This document shows, piece by piece, positions 57,001-64,000 of a stretch of 64,000 nucleotides of DNA (position 1 is the stretch's first letter; each line of letters opens with the position of its first letter). Below the pieces are notes generated by a model. It saw only the letters and a list, made by a program, of their open reading frames with translations, searched no databases and was not told the DNA's origin. Source of the stretch: Chryseobacterium sp. S0630 (GTDB lineage Bacteria > Bacteroidota > Bacteroidia > Flavobacteriales > Weeksellaceae); NCBI RefSeq assembly GCF_024158915.1, contig NZ_JAMZGF010000010.1:1-64000 (forward strand). Reading direction: 5' to 3'. A program made the translations under genes and the position numbers.

Positions 57001-57318
57001 GTCCCGATCTACAAAGCTACAGGAGATGTTCCCCATATTTCGTATTCCAAAGGAGCTGCGGCAATGGTACAATTGAGCAATGTATTAGGTGAAGAAAAAG
57101 TAAATATGGCATTGAAAAACTTTCTCAATAACAATCATTATCCAAAGAAACCCACTTCTCTGGATCTGATCAATGAGTTTTATAACGTTGCTCCGGATAT
57201 TTCCACCAGAAAACAAATCGACAGATTATTTAAAACCATAGAAAATATAAGTTTTACTTCAGGTTCTAAAACTGCTTCTGCAAAGGCAAAACCCAAAGAA
57301 CCTATCAACAGTTTTTAA
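54076..57318 (+). CDS. ABC-2 permease fused to M1-family metallopeptidase
   Basis: 1080 aa. Residues 1-580 contain two sets of about six membrane helices of ABC-2 type. Residues about 600-1060 form an M1 aminopeptidase-like domain (beta-rich start PDITDIATEIKLYPSKNAYQ, then the zinc site HELSHLWWG with two His and Glu near residue 912, and the third ligand Glu in MLTETLAMYTEMM about 24 residues on). The usual GAMEN substrate motif is not obvious: the matching region reads FAEISSFTKGFAATAYPS. The peptidase would face the periplasm if helix counting is right. Possible peptide export and processing; inferred. Confidence 0.88.
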   Translation: MNTIFLFEARRSSKHWLTYLVALLLIGLGIFCGSQFNLSVGEGIYLNSPYTIGFMTGMLSLAVIFFATVYALQLLFKDQDSKFDSILFSFPFSKFTYLKGKFCTYFLQTFLSFSFLMTGFIIGQMMRTGSEMQEGFNILHYMYPLFIFGFINSLVVCSFLFLIAVTVKRKLLVAVGGLLLYVFYMIILLFSNSPFMAGSLPQSLETQQFSALIDPFGLSSYFMEARDLTAHQKNIQMVPFSGYLLFNRILFFFISVGILLLSLKLFSFSNTSGQKVKTSGNTLIFSETNEAEYSTVTPNFNGWSSFRSVLSFAKTDLTYLFKSVAVPAVSILLLFCVGMEMYAEIEKGIRLPQKYASSGLMATTISENFHLLGLLISAYFLNDVYWRSSSSGFSLIENSTYLSKNRLTGHFISISFLLCFFTGILIIQGIIFQMAYQYFHIDWKAYLGIFLFNTFPLMLFSGLILLINDRIPNKFIALGVSILAVFILSGPVSGKLISYPLFRIFSDFKGTYSDFNGYGIYEKAFAQRLLFGTGIISILWILNSIIKTKKASVLAYGFSIILLISGIFAGVLFMKGYIPKNEDQTILSSAAYEKNYRKYEKLPQPDITDIATEIKLYPSKNAYQLVGKYTLKNQTNHPINKILINFNEDLKLESAVLKCGTEISKINKHVTEVSLQQPLLPGKIASLDFKISYQWFAVNGHKSFNAIIEDGSFMRISRYYPTIGYQKDDEIQDEKERNQFKLGKLTEPKKPEAPEVSKRDFINLNMIISTEKSQTAIGTGDLIKKWSESGRNYFEYKADQIPFRFAVSSAEYEVKNMNYKGIDINIFYHQKHFENVNHLLENAKLTLDYCQQNFGQYPFKSINFAEISSFTKGFAATAYPSAVFMPEDMIFHANIGADKKQDVINELAGHELSHLWWGNSQINPDDREGSVMLTETLAMYTEMMLYKKMHGQEKMMERIKVHQQIYDNEKGLSENVPIYKATGDVPHISYSKGAAAMVQLSNVLGEEKVNMALKNFLNNNHYPKKPTSLDLINEFYNVAPDISTRKQIDRLFKTIENISFTSGSKTASAKAKPKEPINSF

Positions 57319-57378
57319 TTTTTTTGAAAATATTTTTTCAGGAATTGTAACAAAGTAAAATGATGAATTACTAATTAA

Positions 57379-57405
57379 TTGATATATCAATAATTGATAC
57401 ATCAT
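57379..57405 (+). promoter_or_regulatory. Probable MarR operator (tandem palindromes)
   Basis: TTGATATATCAA (57379-57390) is a perfect 12-bp palindrome and is followed 15 bp from its start by the near-copy TTGATACATCAT (57394-57405). They lie just upstream of the marR ATG at 57421, where autorepression sites of MarR proteins are usually found. No other gene start is close. Confidence 0.6.
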
Positions 57406-57420
57406 TTTAAATCTGAAAAT

Positions 57421-57861
57421 ATGGAAAAGTTAAATTCAATCATATTCTACAACATAGACAAAGCGATCAGAGCCTACAGAAACTATGCTCAGCGACAGCT
57501 GAAAGCTCATGGTTACACGATCACTATTGATCAGTGGCTTATCATCAAAGCGATTCTGGAAAACCCGGGAATTACCCAGAATGAAATTGGTGATCTTGTT
57601 TTTAAGGATAATGCTTCTGTCACAAGAATTATTGATTTAATGGTAAAATCCGAATACATTATCAGAAAAGTTCATCCTGAAGACCGAAGAAAAACCCAGC
57701 TGGAAGTGACAGATTCCGGGGTAAAAGTGATTAAAGAGGTTCAGAATATCGTAGAAAAGAACCGAAAAACAGCTTTAAAAGGCATCAGCAACAATGAACT
57801 GGAAGTGATGTATTCTGCTTTACTGAAAATTTCAGAAAACTGTCTCAACCCTAAAAAGTAA
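57421..57861 (+). CDS. MarR-family transcriptional regulator
   Basis: 146 aa from the ATG at 57421; the upstream nine codons from 57394 would run through the operator and are rejected. Winged helix: TIDQWLIIKAILENPGITQN, EIGDLVFKDNASVTRIIDLM and wing HPEDRRKTQLEVTDSG (the conserved DxRxxxxxLT motif). It lies between the ABC transporter operon and the outer-membrane protein (7-bp gap), so it probably regulates that export locus. Confidence 0.93.
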   Translation: MEKLNSIIFYNIDKAIRAYRNYAQRQLKAHGYTITIDQWLIIKAILENPGITQNEIGDLVFKDNASVTRIIDLMVKSEYIIRKVHPEDRRKTQLEVTDSGVKVIKEVQNIVEKNRKTALKGISNNELEVMYSALLKISENCLNPKK

Positions 57862-57867
57862 AACGCT

Positions 57868-60285
57868 ATGACCAGAATATTCTCACTTATTATTGTCTGT
57901 ATGCTGATGCTATTCAGCAGCAGGGTTTCCGCCCAGCAGACAATGCAAAGTTTGACTTTGTCAGGAAATATAAAATCCGACAAAGCAGAGCAAATGGAGA
58001 TCAATCTCTTTGATGCCGATCAGAAATTGATCAAAACAGAAATTGCTGATAACAACGGTAAGTTCAATTTTAATGATTTAAAAGAAGGAACTTATCAGGT
58101 AAAAATTAATAAAAATGGTACTGAGGTTTATCACTCAGAAAATATTTCATTAACCGAAAATAAGACTCTCAATCCCATTGACCTCAATGTAAAATCCATT
58201 GAAGGAGTCACTATTACGAAAACCAAACCTCTCATTGAAAGGCAGGATGGAAAAATGATTATGAACGTTGAAAACAGTATTGCCAGCACCGGAAATTCTG
58301 CTTTTGAAGTGTTGGAAAAAGCTCCGGGAGTGAACATTGATAACAATGATAATATCAGTCTTCGTGGAAAAGGAAATCTTCTGATCCAAATCGATGGTAA
58401 AAATACACCGATGACGGGAGCTGACCTTGCCAATTACCTGAAGGGCATCCCCTCTTCTACCATTGAAAAGATCGAATTCATCACCAATCCATCTTCAAAA
58501 TATGATGCGGCAGGCTCTGCAATTATTAATATTAAACTTAAAAAAGAGCAGCGAAGAGGAACCAATGGAAGTATTTCCAGCTCTTTAGGATCGGGGAAAT
58601 ATGTGAAAAACAACAATAGTTTCAGCATCAATCACAGGAATAAAAACATCAATATTTTCGGAAATTACAGCTTTGCCTACAGGGAAGCTTATAATGGATT
58701 GGTTCTTGACAGAAATTTTTATGAGGCCAATACCTTCAAAAAGGCTTATATACAGGACAATTATCTGAAATTCAAATTCAACAGCCATGTGGCCAAAGCC
58801 GGAATGGATTATTATCTGAACGACAAAAATGTACTAGGATTTTCTGTGGGTCTGGTTTCCAATAAATTCAATGTGAACGGCGATAATTCCAACGTAACAC
58901 TGGGCAGCAACTATCTTCCGGAAAGTACATTCACAACGGTCAACAGATCGAATGACCGCTGGACCAATGTTTCATTCAATCTTAATCATAAATATATAAT
59001 AGATTCCCTAGGTTCTGATATTTCTACCGATTTTGATTACATCAACTATGCTAATTCTTCTTTGCAGAGCTTCGATACAAGAACGCATGAAATTGCCAGC
59101 AACACAGATAATCTCGACATTATTAAAGGTGATATGGATGGAAAACTTAATATCTATTCATTAAAATCTGATCTTACAAAAAACTTCAGCAACGACTGGA
59201 AGCTGGAAAGCGGAGTAAAAACCAGTTTTGTAAAGACAGACAACGATCTGAAGTTCTTCAATGCCAGTTCTGGTGTTCCTGTTCCGGATCTTGGGAAAAC
59301 CAATCATTTTATTTATGAAGAAAACATCAATGCAGTGTATGGAAATGTTTCCAAAAAATGGGAGAAGTTTAAAGTTACAGGTGGTTTAAGACTTGAGAAT
59401 ACCAATGTAAAAGGAACTCAGATTACCACTAACCAGATCAACAAGAGAAATTATACCCAGCTGTTTCCAAGTGCTGTTTTGAGTTATGATCTGACAGAGA
59501 AAAGTAACCTTGAAATTAATTTCAGCAGAAGAATTACAAGACCAAGCTACAACCAGCTCAATCCTTTTAAATTCTATCTTGATCCTACCACTCTGAAAGC
59601 AGGAAATCCTGATCTGAACCCGCAAATCACGATGAATTATGAATTAACGTATAGTCTGAGCAATAAATATTTCGCCACATTAAGCTACAGCAGGAATTCT
59701 GATAATATCACAGACATCTTAAAACCTGTAACAGAAAACGGACAGATCGTAACTGTACAGACCATTGAAAACCTGAATTCTGCTTCTTATTTTGGATTAA
59801 ACCTGATTGCTCCTGTGAAAGTGACCAAATGGTGGGATATGAATAACAGCGCCAATTTCTACTATAGTTCATACACAGGAAATGTGTCCGGAACACAGAT
59901 TAATAACCAGGGAAATTTCACATTCAGCATCAACAGTATCAATTCTTTTAAACTTGGAAATGGCTTCACTGCTGAGCTTACCGGAAATTACAAGGCCAGA
60001 GAAGTCTATGCTTATCTGAATATGAGCCCGAACTGGTACCTGAATATCGGAGCACAGAAGAAGTTTAAAAACAACAGTGTTCTGAAACTTTCCTTCACAG
60101 ATGTTTTCTTTACCAGCAATATTAAAGGACAGACGGTTTATAATGATTATTTAGAGAACTTCGCTGTAAAAAGAGATACCCGTGTGGCAACCATCTCCTA
60201 TACTTACAATTTTGGTTCTTCCAAAAACGGACAGCCTAGAAAAACAGGAGGTGCTGAGGATCTGAAACAGAGAGTGGGAAGTTAA
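57868..60285 (+). CDS. Outer-membrane beta-barrel receptor-like protein with N-terminal carboxypeptidase-regulatory domain
   Basis: 805 aa. Signal peptide ending RVSAQ, CarboxypepD_reg-like fold at about 27-105 (LSGNIKSDKAEQMEINLFDA, GKFNFNDLKEGTYQVKI), then a plug domain (VEGVTI-type start SIEGVTITKTKPLIERQDGK, VLEKAPGVNIDNNDNISLRG, IDGKNTP, IEKIEFITNPSSKYDAAGSA). A 22-strand-type barrel (OMP_b-brl_3 type) runs to the end. TonB-box not evident, as is common in this subgroup. Transcribed with marR and near the ABC permease-peptidase. Substrate unknown. Confidence 0.88.
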   Translation: MTRIFSLIIVCMLMLFSSRVSAQQTMQSLTLSGNIKSDKAEQMEINLFDADQKLIKTEIADNNGKFNFNDLKEGTYQVKINKNGTEVYHSENISLTENKTLNPIDLNVKSIEGVTITKTKPLIERQDGKMIMNVENSIASTGNSAFEVLEKAPGVNIDNNDNISLRGKGNLLIQIDGKNTPMTGADLANYLKGIPSSTIEKIEFITNPSSKYDAAGSAIINIKLKKEQRRGTNGSISSSLGSGKYVKNNNSFSINHRNKNINIFGNYSFAYREAYNGLVLDRNFYEANTFKKAYIQDNYLKFKFNSHVAKAGMDYYLNDKNVLGFSVGLVSNKFNVNGDNSNVTLGSNYLPESTFTTVNRSNDRWTNVSFNLNHKYIIDSLGSDISTDFDYINYANSSLQSFDTRTHEIASNTDNLDIIKGDMDGKLNIYSLKSDLTKNFSNDWKLESGVKTSFVKTDNDLKFFNASSGVPVPDLGKTNHFIYEENINAVYGNVSKKWEKFKVTGGLRLENTNVKGTQITTNQINKRNYTQLFPSAVLSYDLTEKSNLEINFSRRITRPSYNQLNPFKFYLDPTTLKAGNPDLNPQITMNYELTYSLSNKYFATLSYSRNSDNITDILKPVTENGQIVTVQTIENLNSASYFGLNLIAPVKVTKWWDMNNSANFYYSSYTGNVSGTQINNQGNFTFSINSINSFKLGNGFTAELTGNYKAREVYAYLNMSPNWYLNIGAQKKFKNNSVLKLSFTDVFFTSNIKGQTVYNDYLENFAVKRDTRVATISYTYNFGSSKNGQPRKTGGAEDLKQRVGS

Positions 60286-60292
60286 TTGTAAG

Positions 60293-60531
60293 AAGTTGGA
60301 AAACGCGAAGACGCCAAGAAGGAGAAATAAAATACTGTCTTTAAGACGCAAAGATTTTATCTTCGATAAAATTGAGCACCAAATAGCTGTACCTGTATTT
60401 TAGTCTCTCACGATTGGGCAGGCAAAGCAAATGCAAAAAATAAAACAATATGCTTGCTGAAAATCTTCGATTTTCTTGCGCCCTAATCAATATAAAATTA
60501 AAATTACTTTGCGCCTTTGCGTTTTCCAACT
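60293..60531. repeat. About 240-bp element bounded by inverted AAGTTGGAAAACGC ends
   Basis: AAGTTGGAAAACGCGAAGACGC at about 60293 (read as AAGTTGGAAAACGC plus GAAGACGC) faces GCGCCTTTGCGTTTTCCAAC-TT ending near 60531. Inside are AAGACGCAAAGATTTTATCTTC and AATCTTCGATTTTCTTGCGC-like words common in flavobacterial intergenic DNA. No coding frame of note. It fills 60286-60553. Confidence 0.7.
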
Positions 60532-60553
60532 TATAACTTATGGTATACAAAGC

Positions 60554-60580
60554 AAAAATCCCTCAAATTGAGGGATTTTT
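60554..60580 (-). terminator. Terminator of pnp
   Basis: 11-bp stem AAAAATCCCTC / GAGGGATTTTT with a 5-nt loop, 21 bp beyond the pnp stop. Confidence 0.88.
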
Positions 60581-60601
60581 TATGTTTAAGAATAAATCTT
60601 A

Positions 60602-62875
60602 TTAAGCTTCGTTAGATGGAGTTTGGTTTTCCACTGGTTTTTCGCTTTGTGGCTTTTCACCTTGTGGTTTCTGTCCTTCAGGTCTTCTTTGTCCCTCTGG
60701 TCTTCCTTGTCCTTCTGGTCTTCTCTGCCCTTCTGGTCTACCTTGTCCTTCCGGTCTTGGAGGTCTTGGTAAAAGAACTTTACGGGAAAGTTTCATTTTC
60801 TTACGGTCATCGTAACCCATGAACTTCACTTCTACTTCATCACCTTCTGCATAAGGAACTTTGTCTAGACGAGCCCACTCAATTTCAGAAATGTGAAGAA
60901 GTCCTTCTGTTCCTTTAGCAATCGCTACGAATGCACCAAAGTCCATTACTTTCACCACTTTACCTTTGTAAACTTCACCTATAACCGGTACGAAAGTAAT
61001 TTCATTGATTCTTGCAATAGCAGCATTGATCTTCTCTCTGTCTGTACCAGAAATTTCGATACGTCCGATTTCTCCCATCTCTTCGATAGCAATAACCGTA
61101 TCAGTATCTTTCTGTAACTGCTGAATAATTTTTCCACCAGGTCCGATTACCGCACCAATGAAGTCTTTTGGAATCTCCATTACTACCATTTTCGGAGCGT
61201 GAGGCTTCACGTCTGCTCTTGGCTGAGAAATCGTTTCCGTGATTTTGTTCAGGATGTGTAATCTTCCGTCTTTAGCCTGCATCAAAGCTTTCTCCATGAT
61301 ATCCATAGAAAGTCCCTGGATTTTGATATCCATCTGACAAGCTGTGATACCGTCTGCAGTACCTGTTACTTTAAAGTCCATATCTCCAAGGTGATCTTCA
61401 TCTCCTAAGATATCAGAAAGTACAGTAAATTTACCTGATTTTGTATCAGTGATCAGACCCATTGCAATCCCTGAAACAGGTTTTGTGATCTGAACCCCTG
61501 CATCCATCAATGCTAATGTACCTGCACAAACTGTTGCCATTGAAGAAGAACCATTAGATTCTAAGATATCGGAAACAATTCTGATTGTATATGGGTTTTC
61601 TGCTGGAATTACTGCTGTTAAAGCTCTTTGAGCTAAGTTTCCGTGTCCTACTTCTCTTCTTGAAGTACCTCTTAAAGGTCTTGCTTCACCAGTAGAGAAT
61701 GGAGGGAAGTTATAGTGTAAGAAGAATCTTTCGTCGTGCTGCGTGATTACGCTGTCGATCATGTTTGCATCTTTTACAGAACCTAAAGTTACCGCTGTTA
61801 AAGACTGAGTTTCCCCTCTTGTGAAAACTGCAGAACCGTGAGCTCCCGGAAGATAATCAATTTCTGACCAGATTGGACGGATCGTTTGAGGATCACGACC
61901 ATCAAGACGGATATTGTCTTCAAGGATCATCTGACGCATTGCTTCTTTCTCTACGTCATGGTAATATACTTTAACGAAAGGAGTTACTCTTGCCAATTCC
62001 TCTTCATTTTCAGCATATTGTGCTAAGAAATCTGCAAGAACTGCTTTGAATTTTTCTCCTCTTTCTTCTTTGTTAGATGGAGTTTTTGCTACTTCATATA
62101 CTTTATCATAGCACTCTTTCCATACTTTTTCACGAATTTCTTCATCGTGATCTTCGTGGCTGTATTCTCTTTTAGGGAAAGATTTTCCTACTTTTTCAGC
62201 TAATCTCTCCTGAGCTTCGATCTGTTTTTTGATCTCAGCGTGAGCGAAGTTGATTGCTTCAAGCATTTCCTGCTCAGAAATCTCTTTCATTTCTCCTTCT
62301 ACCATTACGATGGAGTCTTTAGTAGCTCCCACCATAATGTCGATATCTGATTTTAATAAATTCTCATAACTTGGGTTAACAGCCAATTGTCCGTCAATTC
62401 TTACGACTCTTGCTTCAGACATTGGTCCGTTGAAAGGAATATCTGTAATTGCAATAGCTGCAGAAGCTGCCAAACCTGCCAATGCTTCAGGCATTACTTC
62501 TTTATCGTAAGAAATTAATGAGATCATCACCTGTACTTCCGCGTGGAAATCTTCAGGGAAAAGAGGACGTAATACTCTGTCCACTAATCTCATTGTAAGC
62601 ACTTCATCATCAGATGGTTTTGCTTCTCTACGGAAGAAATTTCCAGGAATTCTTCCACCTGCGTAGAATTTTTCTCTGTAATCTACCGTTAATGGTAAAA
62701 AGTCTACACCAGGATTGGCTTCTTTATTGGCTACAACAGTTGCTAAAAGCATTGTTCCGCCACATTTCACCACTACAGATCCGTCAGCCTGCTTAGCCAG
62801 CTTTCCCGTTTCGATAGTGATTTCCCTGCCGTCTGCAAGGATAATCGTTTCTGTAAACGCTTGAGGTATACTCAT
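60602..62875 (-). CDS. pnp: Polyribonucleotide nucleotidyltransferase (PNPase)
   Basis: 757 aa. A phosphorolytic 3'-to-5' exoribonuclease of mRNA turnover. Two RNase PH domains (residues about 10-150 and 320-550; [34 protein letters not shown] [17 protein letters not shown]), a KH domain ([20 protein letters not shown], about 568-630) and an S1 domain ([20 protein letters not shown], about 640-705). The C-terminal tail has five tandem RPEGQ(G/R) repeats then a Lys/Pro/Glu-rich end, which is not part of the catalytic protein. rpsO is not adjacent. The upstream region 62876-63209 shows no gene. Confidence 0.97.
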   Translation of the reverse strand: MSIPQAFTETIILADGREITIETGKLAKQADGSVVVKCGGTMLLATVVANKEANPGVDFLPLTVDYREKFYAGGRIPGNFFRREAKPSDDEVLTMRLVDRVLRPLFPEDFHAEVQVMISLISYDKEVMPEALAGLAASAAIAITDIPFNGPMSEARVVRIDGQLAVNPSYENLLKSDIDIMVGATKDSIVMVEGEMKEISEQEMLEAINFAHAEIKKQIEAQERLAEKVGKSFPKREYSHEDHDEEIREKVWKECYDKVYEVAKTPSNKEERGEKFKAVLADFLAQYAENEEELARVTPFVKVYYHDVEKEAMRQMILEDNIRLDGRDPQTIRPIWSEIDYLPGAHGSAVFTRGETQSLTAVTLGSVKDANMIDSVITQHDERFFLHYNFPPFSTGEARPLRGTSRREVGHGNLAQRALTAVIPAENPYTIRIVSDILESNGSSSMATVCAGTLALMDAGVQITKPVSGIAMGLITDTKSGKFTVLSDILGDEDHLGDMDFKVTGTADGITACQMDIKIQGLSMDIMEKALMQAKDGRLHILNKITETISQPRADVKPHAPKMVVMEIPKDFIGAVIGPGGKIIQQLQKDTDTVIAIEEMGEIGRIEISGTDREKINAAIARINEITFVPVIGEVYKGKVVKVMDFGAFVAIAKGTEGLLHISEIEWARLDKVPYAEGDEVEVKFMGYDDRKKMKLSRKVLLPRPPRPEGQGRPEGQRRPEGQGRPEGQRRPEGQKPQGEKPQSEKPVENQTPSNEA

Positions 62876-63209
62876 AAATTTGCTTCTTTATACTCCGTAT
62901 TGAGTATGATTAATATTTAAACTCTTTAAATTTTCGTTTGCAAAGGTACTATATAATAATGATATATTAAATTTTTCGATTGCTTAAATAGACGCTTAAA
63001 ATACAAAAAATTGGCTATCAATTGATGAAAGTTTGAAAATTTATACTAGTAATCTGAACTTATTCATCATTTATTAAAATAAAAAAGCATTTTTTTAAGG
63101 ATAATGTATTGAAAAATCCTGTCGTTTTTGTATTATTGTCTCAAAAAATGAAAATAATACTTTGAAACGGAAAAAAGTATCTGTTTCATTTTAAAAATGA
63201 TTAAAATTA

Positions 63210-63240
63210 TTGCAAACCAATAGGCTGATCCCTATATTTG
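63210..63240 (+). promoter_or_regulatory. Bacteroidota promoter of the MFS transporter gene
   Basis: TTG at 63210-63212, a 20-bp spacer, TATATTTG at 63233-63240, giving a 5' untranslated region of about 70 nt. This is a good match to the -33/-7 consensus. Confidence 0.65.
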
Positions 63241-63315
63241 CCCTACTTCACCAATTACAATGCTGTAGGCTAAAAAAAGTTAAGGAACTATCCTTATCCA
63301 GATAAATAAATGTTT

Positions 63316-64000
63316 ATGATTAATAAAGAAGTACAATCTCAAAGCAGGAATTATACGGTTCCGTTGATTACCATCACCCTGCTATTTTTTATGTGGGGAT
63401 TCATCACCTGTATGAATGATATCCTGATCCCGTATCTGAAACAACTTTTCAATCTTACCTTTTTCGAATCCATGCTGGTACAGTTCTGTTTTTTCGGAGC
63501 TTACTTTATCGGATCACTGATTTATTTTATGATTTCCATTACGAAAGGAGATCCTATCAATAAGTTAGGCTATAAGAAGGGAATCCTGTTCGGAATTTTT
63601 CTGGCAGCATTCGGCTGCGTTCTGTTTTATCCGGCAGCTACGTTTTCATATTATCCGCTGTTTCTGGGAGCTTTGTTTATTTTAGGACTCGGCTTTACAG
63701 TACTGCAGATTACAGCCAACGCGTATGTTTCATTGCTGGGAAGTGAAGAATCTGCATCCAGCCGACTGAATATGACTCAGGCATTCAATGCCTTCGGAAC
63801 CACCATTGCTCCGGTATTGGGAGGTCATCTTATTTTTGAATTTTTCTCATCTCCGGACGGATCATTCAGTGCGGTAGCAACGAGAATTCCTTACCTTATT
63901 TTTGCAGGTATCCTTTTACTGGTTGCTTTATTGATTTCCAGAGTTAAACTTCCTTCATTCCAGATGGGAGAAGAAGAGATTGTAAAAGGTTGGGGAGCAC
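63316..64000 (+). CDS. Sugar MFS transporter (FucP/GluP-like), 5' part
   Basis: About 228 codons are present before the window ends. ATG at 63316 (MINKEVQSQ); an ATG two codons earlier at 63310 is also possible. Seven hydrophobic helices are visible. Motifs: LLFFMWGFITCMNDILIPYL with the conserved Asn-Asp pair of FHS-family sugar:H+ symporters, GLGFTVLQITANAYVSLLG, SSRLNMTQAFNAFGTTIAP. These fit the glucose/galactose or fucose permease family. The exact sugar cannot be read from the part shown. Confidence 0.85.
   Translation, partial: MINKEVQSQSRNYTVPLITITLLFFMWGFITCMNDILIPYLKQLFNLTFFESMLVQFCFFGAYFIGSLIYFMISITKGDPINKLGYKKGILFGIFLAAFGCVLFYPAATFSYYPLFLGALFILGLGFTVLQITANAYVSLLGSEESASSRLNMTQAFNAFGTTIAPVLGGHLIFEFFSSPDGSFSAVATRIPYLIFAGILLLVALLISRVKLPSFQMGEEEIVKGWGA

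Noticed and set aside
62876..63209. Missing rpsO or other small gene upstream of pnp
   Set aside because: All frames in this AT-rich stretch are short and lack ribosomal-protein motifs.

Overview
The window reads as chromosomal DNA of a flavobacterium, most likely Chryseobacterium or a close Weeksellaceae relative. Supporting signs are AT-rich DNA, Bacteroidota-type promoters (TAnnTTTG at -7), a type IX secretion (T9SS) sorting domain, a DUF1800/DUF1501 pair, a DUF2975/HTH pair, a BT_3928-like DoxX protein beside tpiA, and many dispersed intergenic repeats. No rRNA, tRNA, prophage, transposase or CRISPR array was seen.

Layout. 1-3.4 kb: an 85-bp tandem array, then DUF1599, DoxX/BT_3928, TerB-like and tpiA. 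3.4-6.3 kb: a phytase-like lipoprotein and a cobalamin riboswitch in front of a T9SS-secreted two-repeat protein. 6.6-16.1 kb: housekeeping genes (clpP, dnaG, tsaE, alanine dehydrogenase), a LytTR two-component pair and a Kef-type antiporter. 16.2-26.0 kb: accessory DNA with a probable type VI secretion effector cassette (LysM protein, LysM+DUF4280 PAAR-like protein, a 909-aa effector with GH19-like and murein-endopeptidase-like domains) and duplicated lipoproteins that are candidate immunity proteins. 26.0-38.7 kb: prephenate dehydrogenase behind a Tyr-rich leader peptide and terminator, L-serine dehydratase, Crp regulator, FMN reductase, ammonium transporter, alpha/beta hydrolase, two YceI proteins, glucokinase, an outer-membrane protein and the DUF1800/DUF1501 pair. 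39.0-51.3 kb: an RNA-repair-like neighbourhood (frameshifted WYL regulator, HopJ, RtcB ligase, three tandem covarying hairpins, a large protein of unknown function, and a nucleotidyltransferase / ATP-grasp / nucleotidyltransferase operon), interrupted by cobalamin nucleotide-loop genes (cobC, cobS, cobT) and a DUF5648 lipoprotein. 51.5-64 kb: TfoX-like protein, DUF2975/HTH, an ABC transporter with a permease-M1 peptidase fusion, MarR regulator, TonB-type outer-membrane protein, pnp, and the 5' part of a sugar MFS transporter cut by the window end.

Strongest observations. (1) Three tandem hairpins between rtcB and the next gene keep their shape through compensatory base changes. (2) rtcB and the nucleotidyltransferase operon 7.7 kb away share ATTGCGCA-N9-TTACTTTGCA upstream, which suggests one regulon. 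(3) tyrA is preceded by a promoter, a short GTG-started ORF with three consecutive Tyr codons, and a strong terminator: a probable attenuator. (4) A B12 riboswitch controls a surface protein that carries a T9SS signal. (5) A roughly 205-bp composite repeat occurs four times, two in each orientation.

All calls come from reading the sequence. No database search, folding program or alignment was run, so family names rest on recognised motifs.
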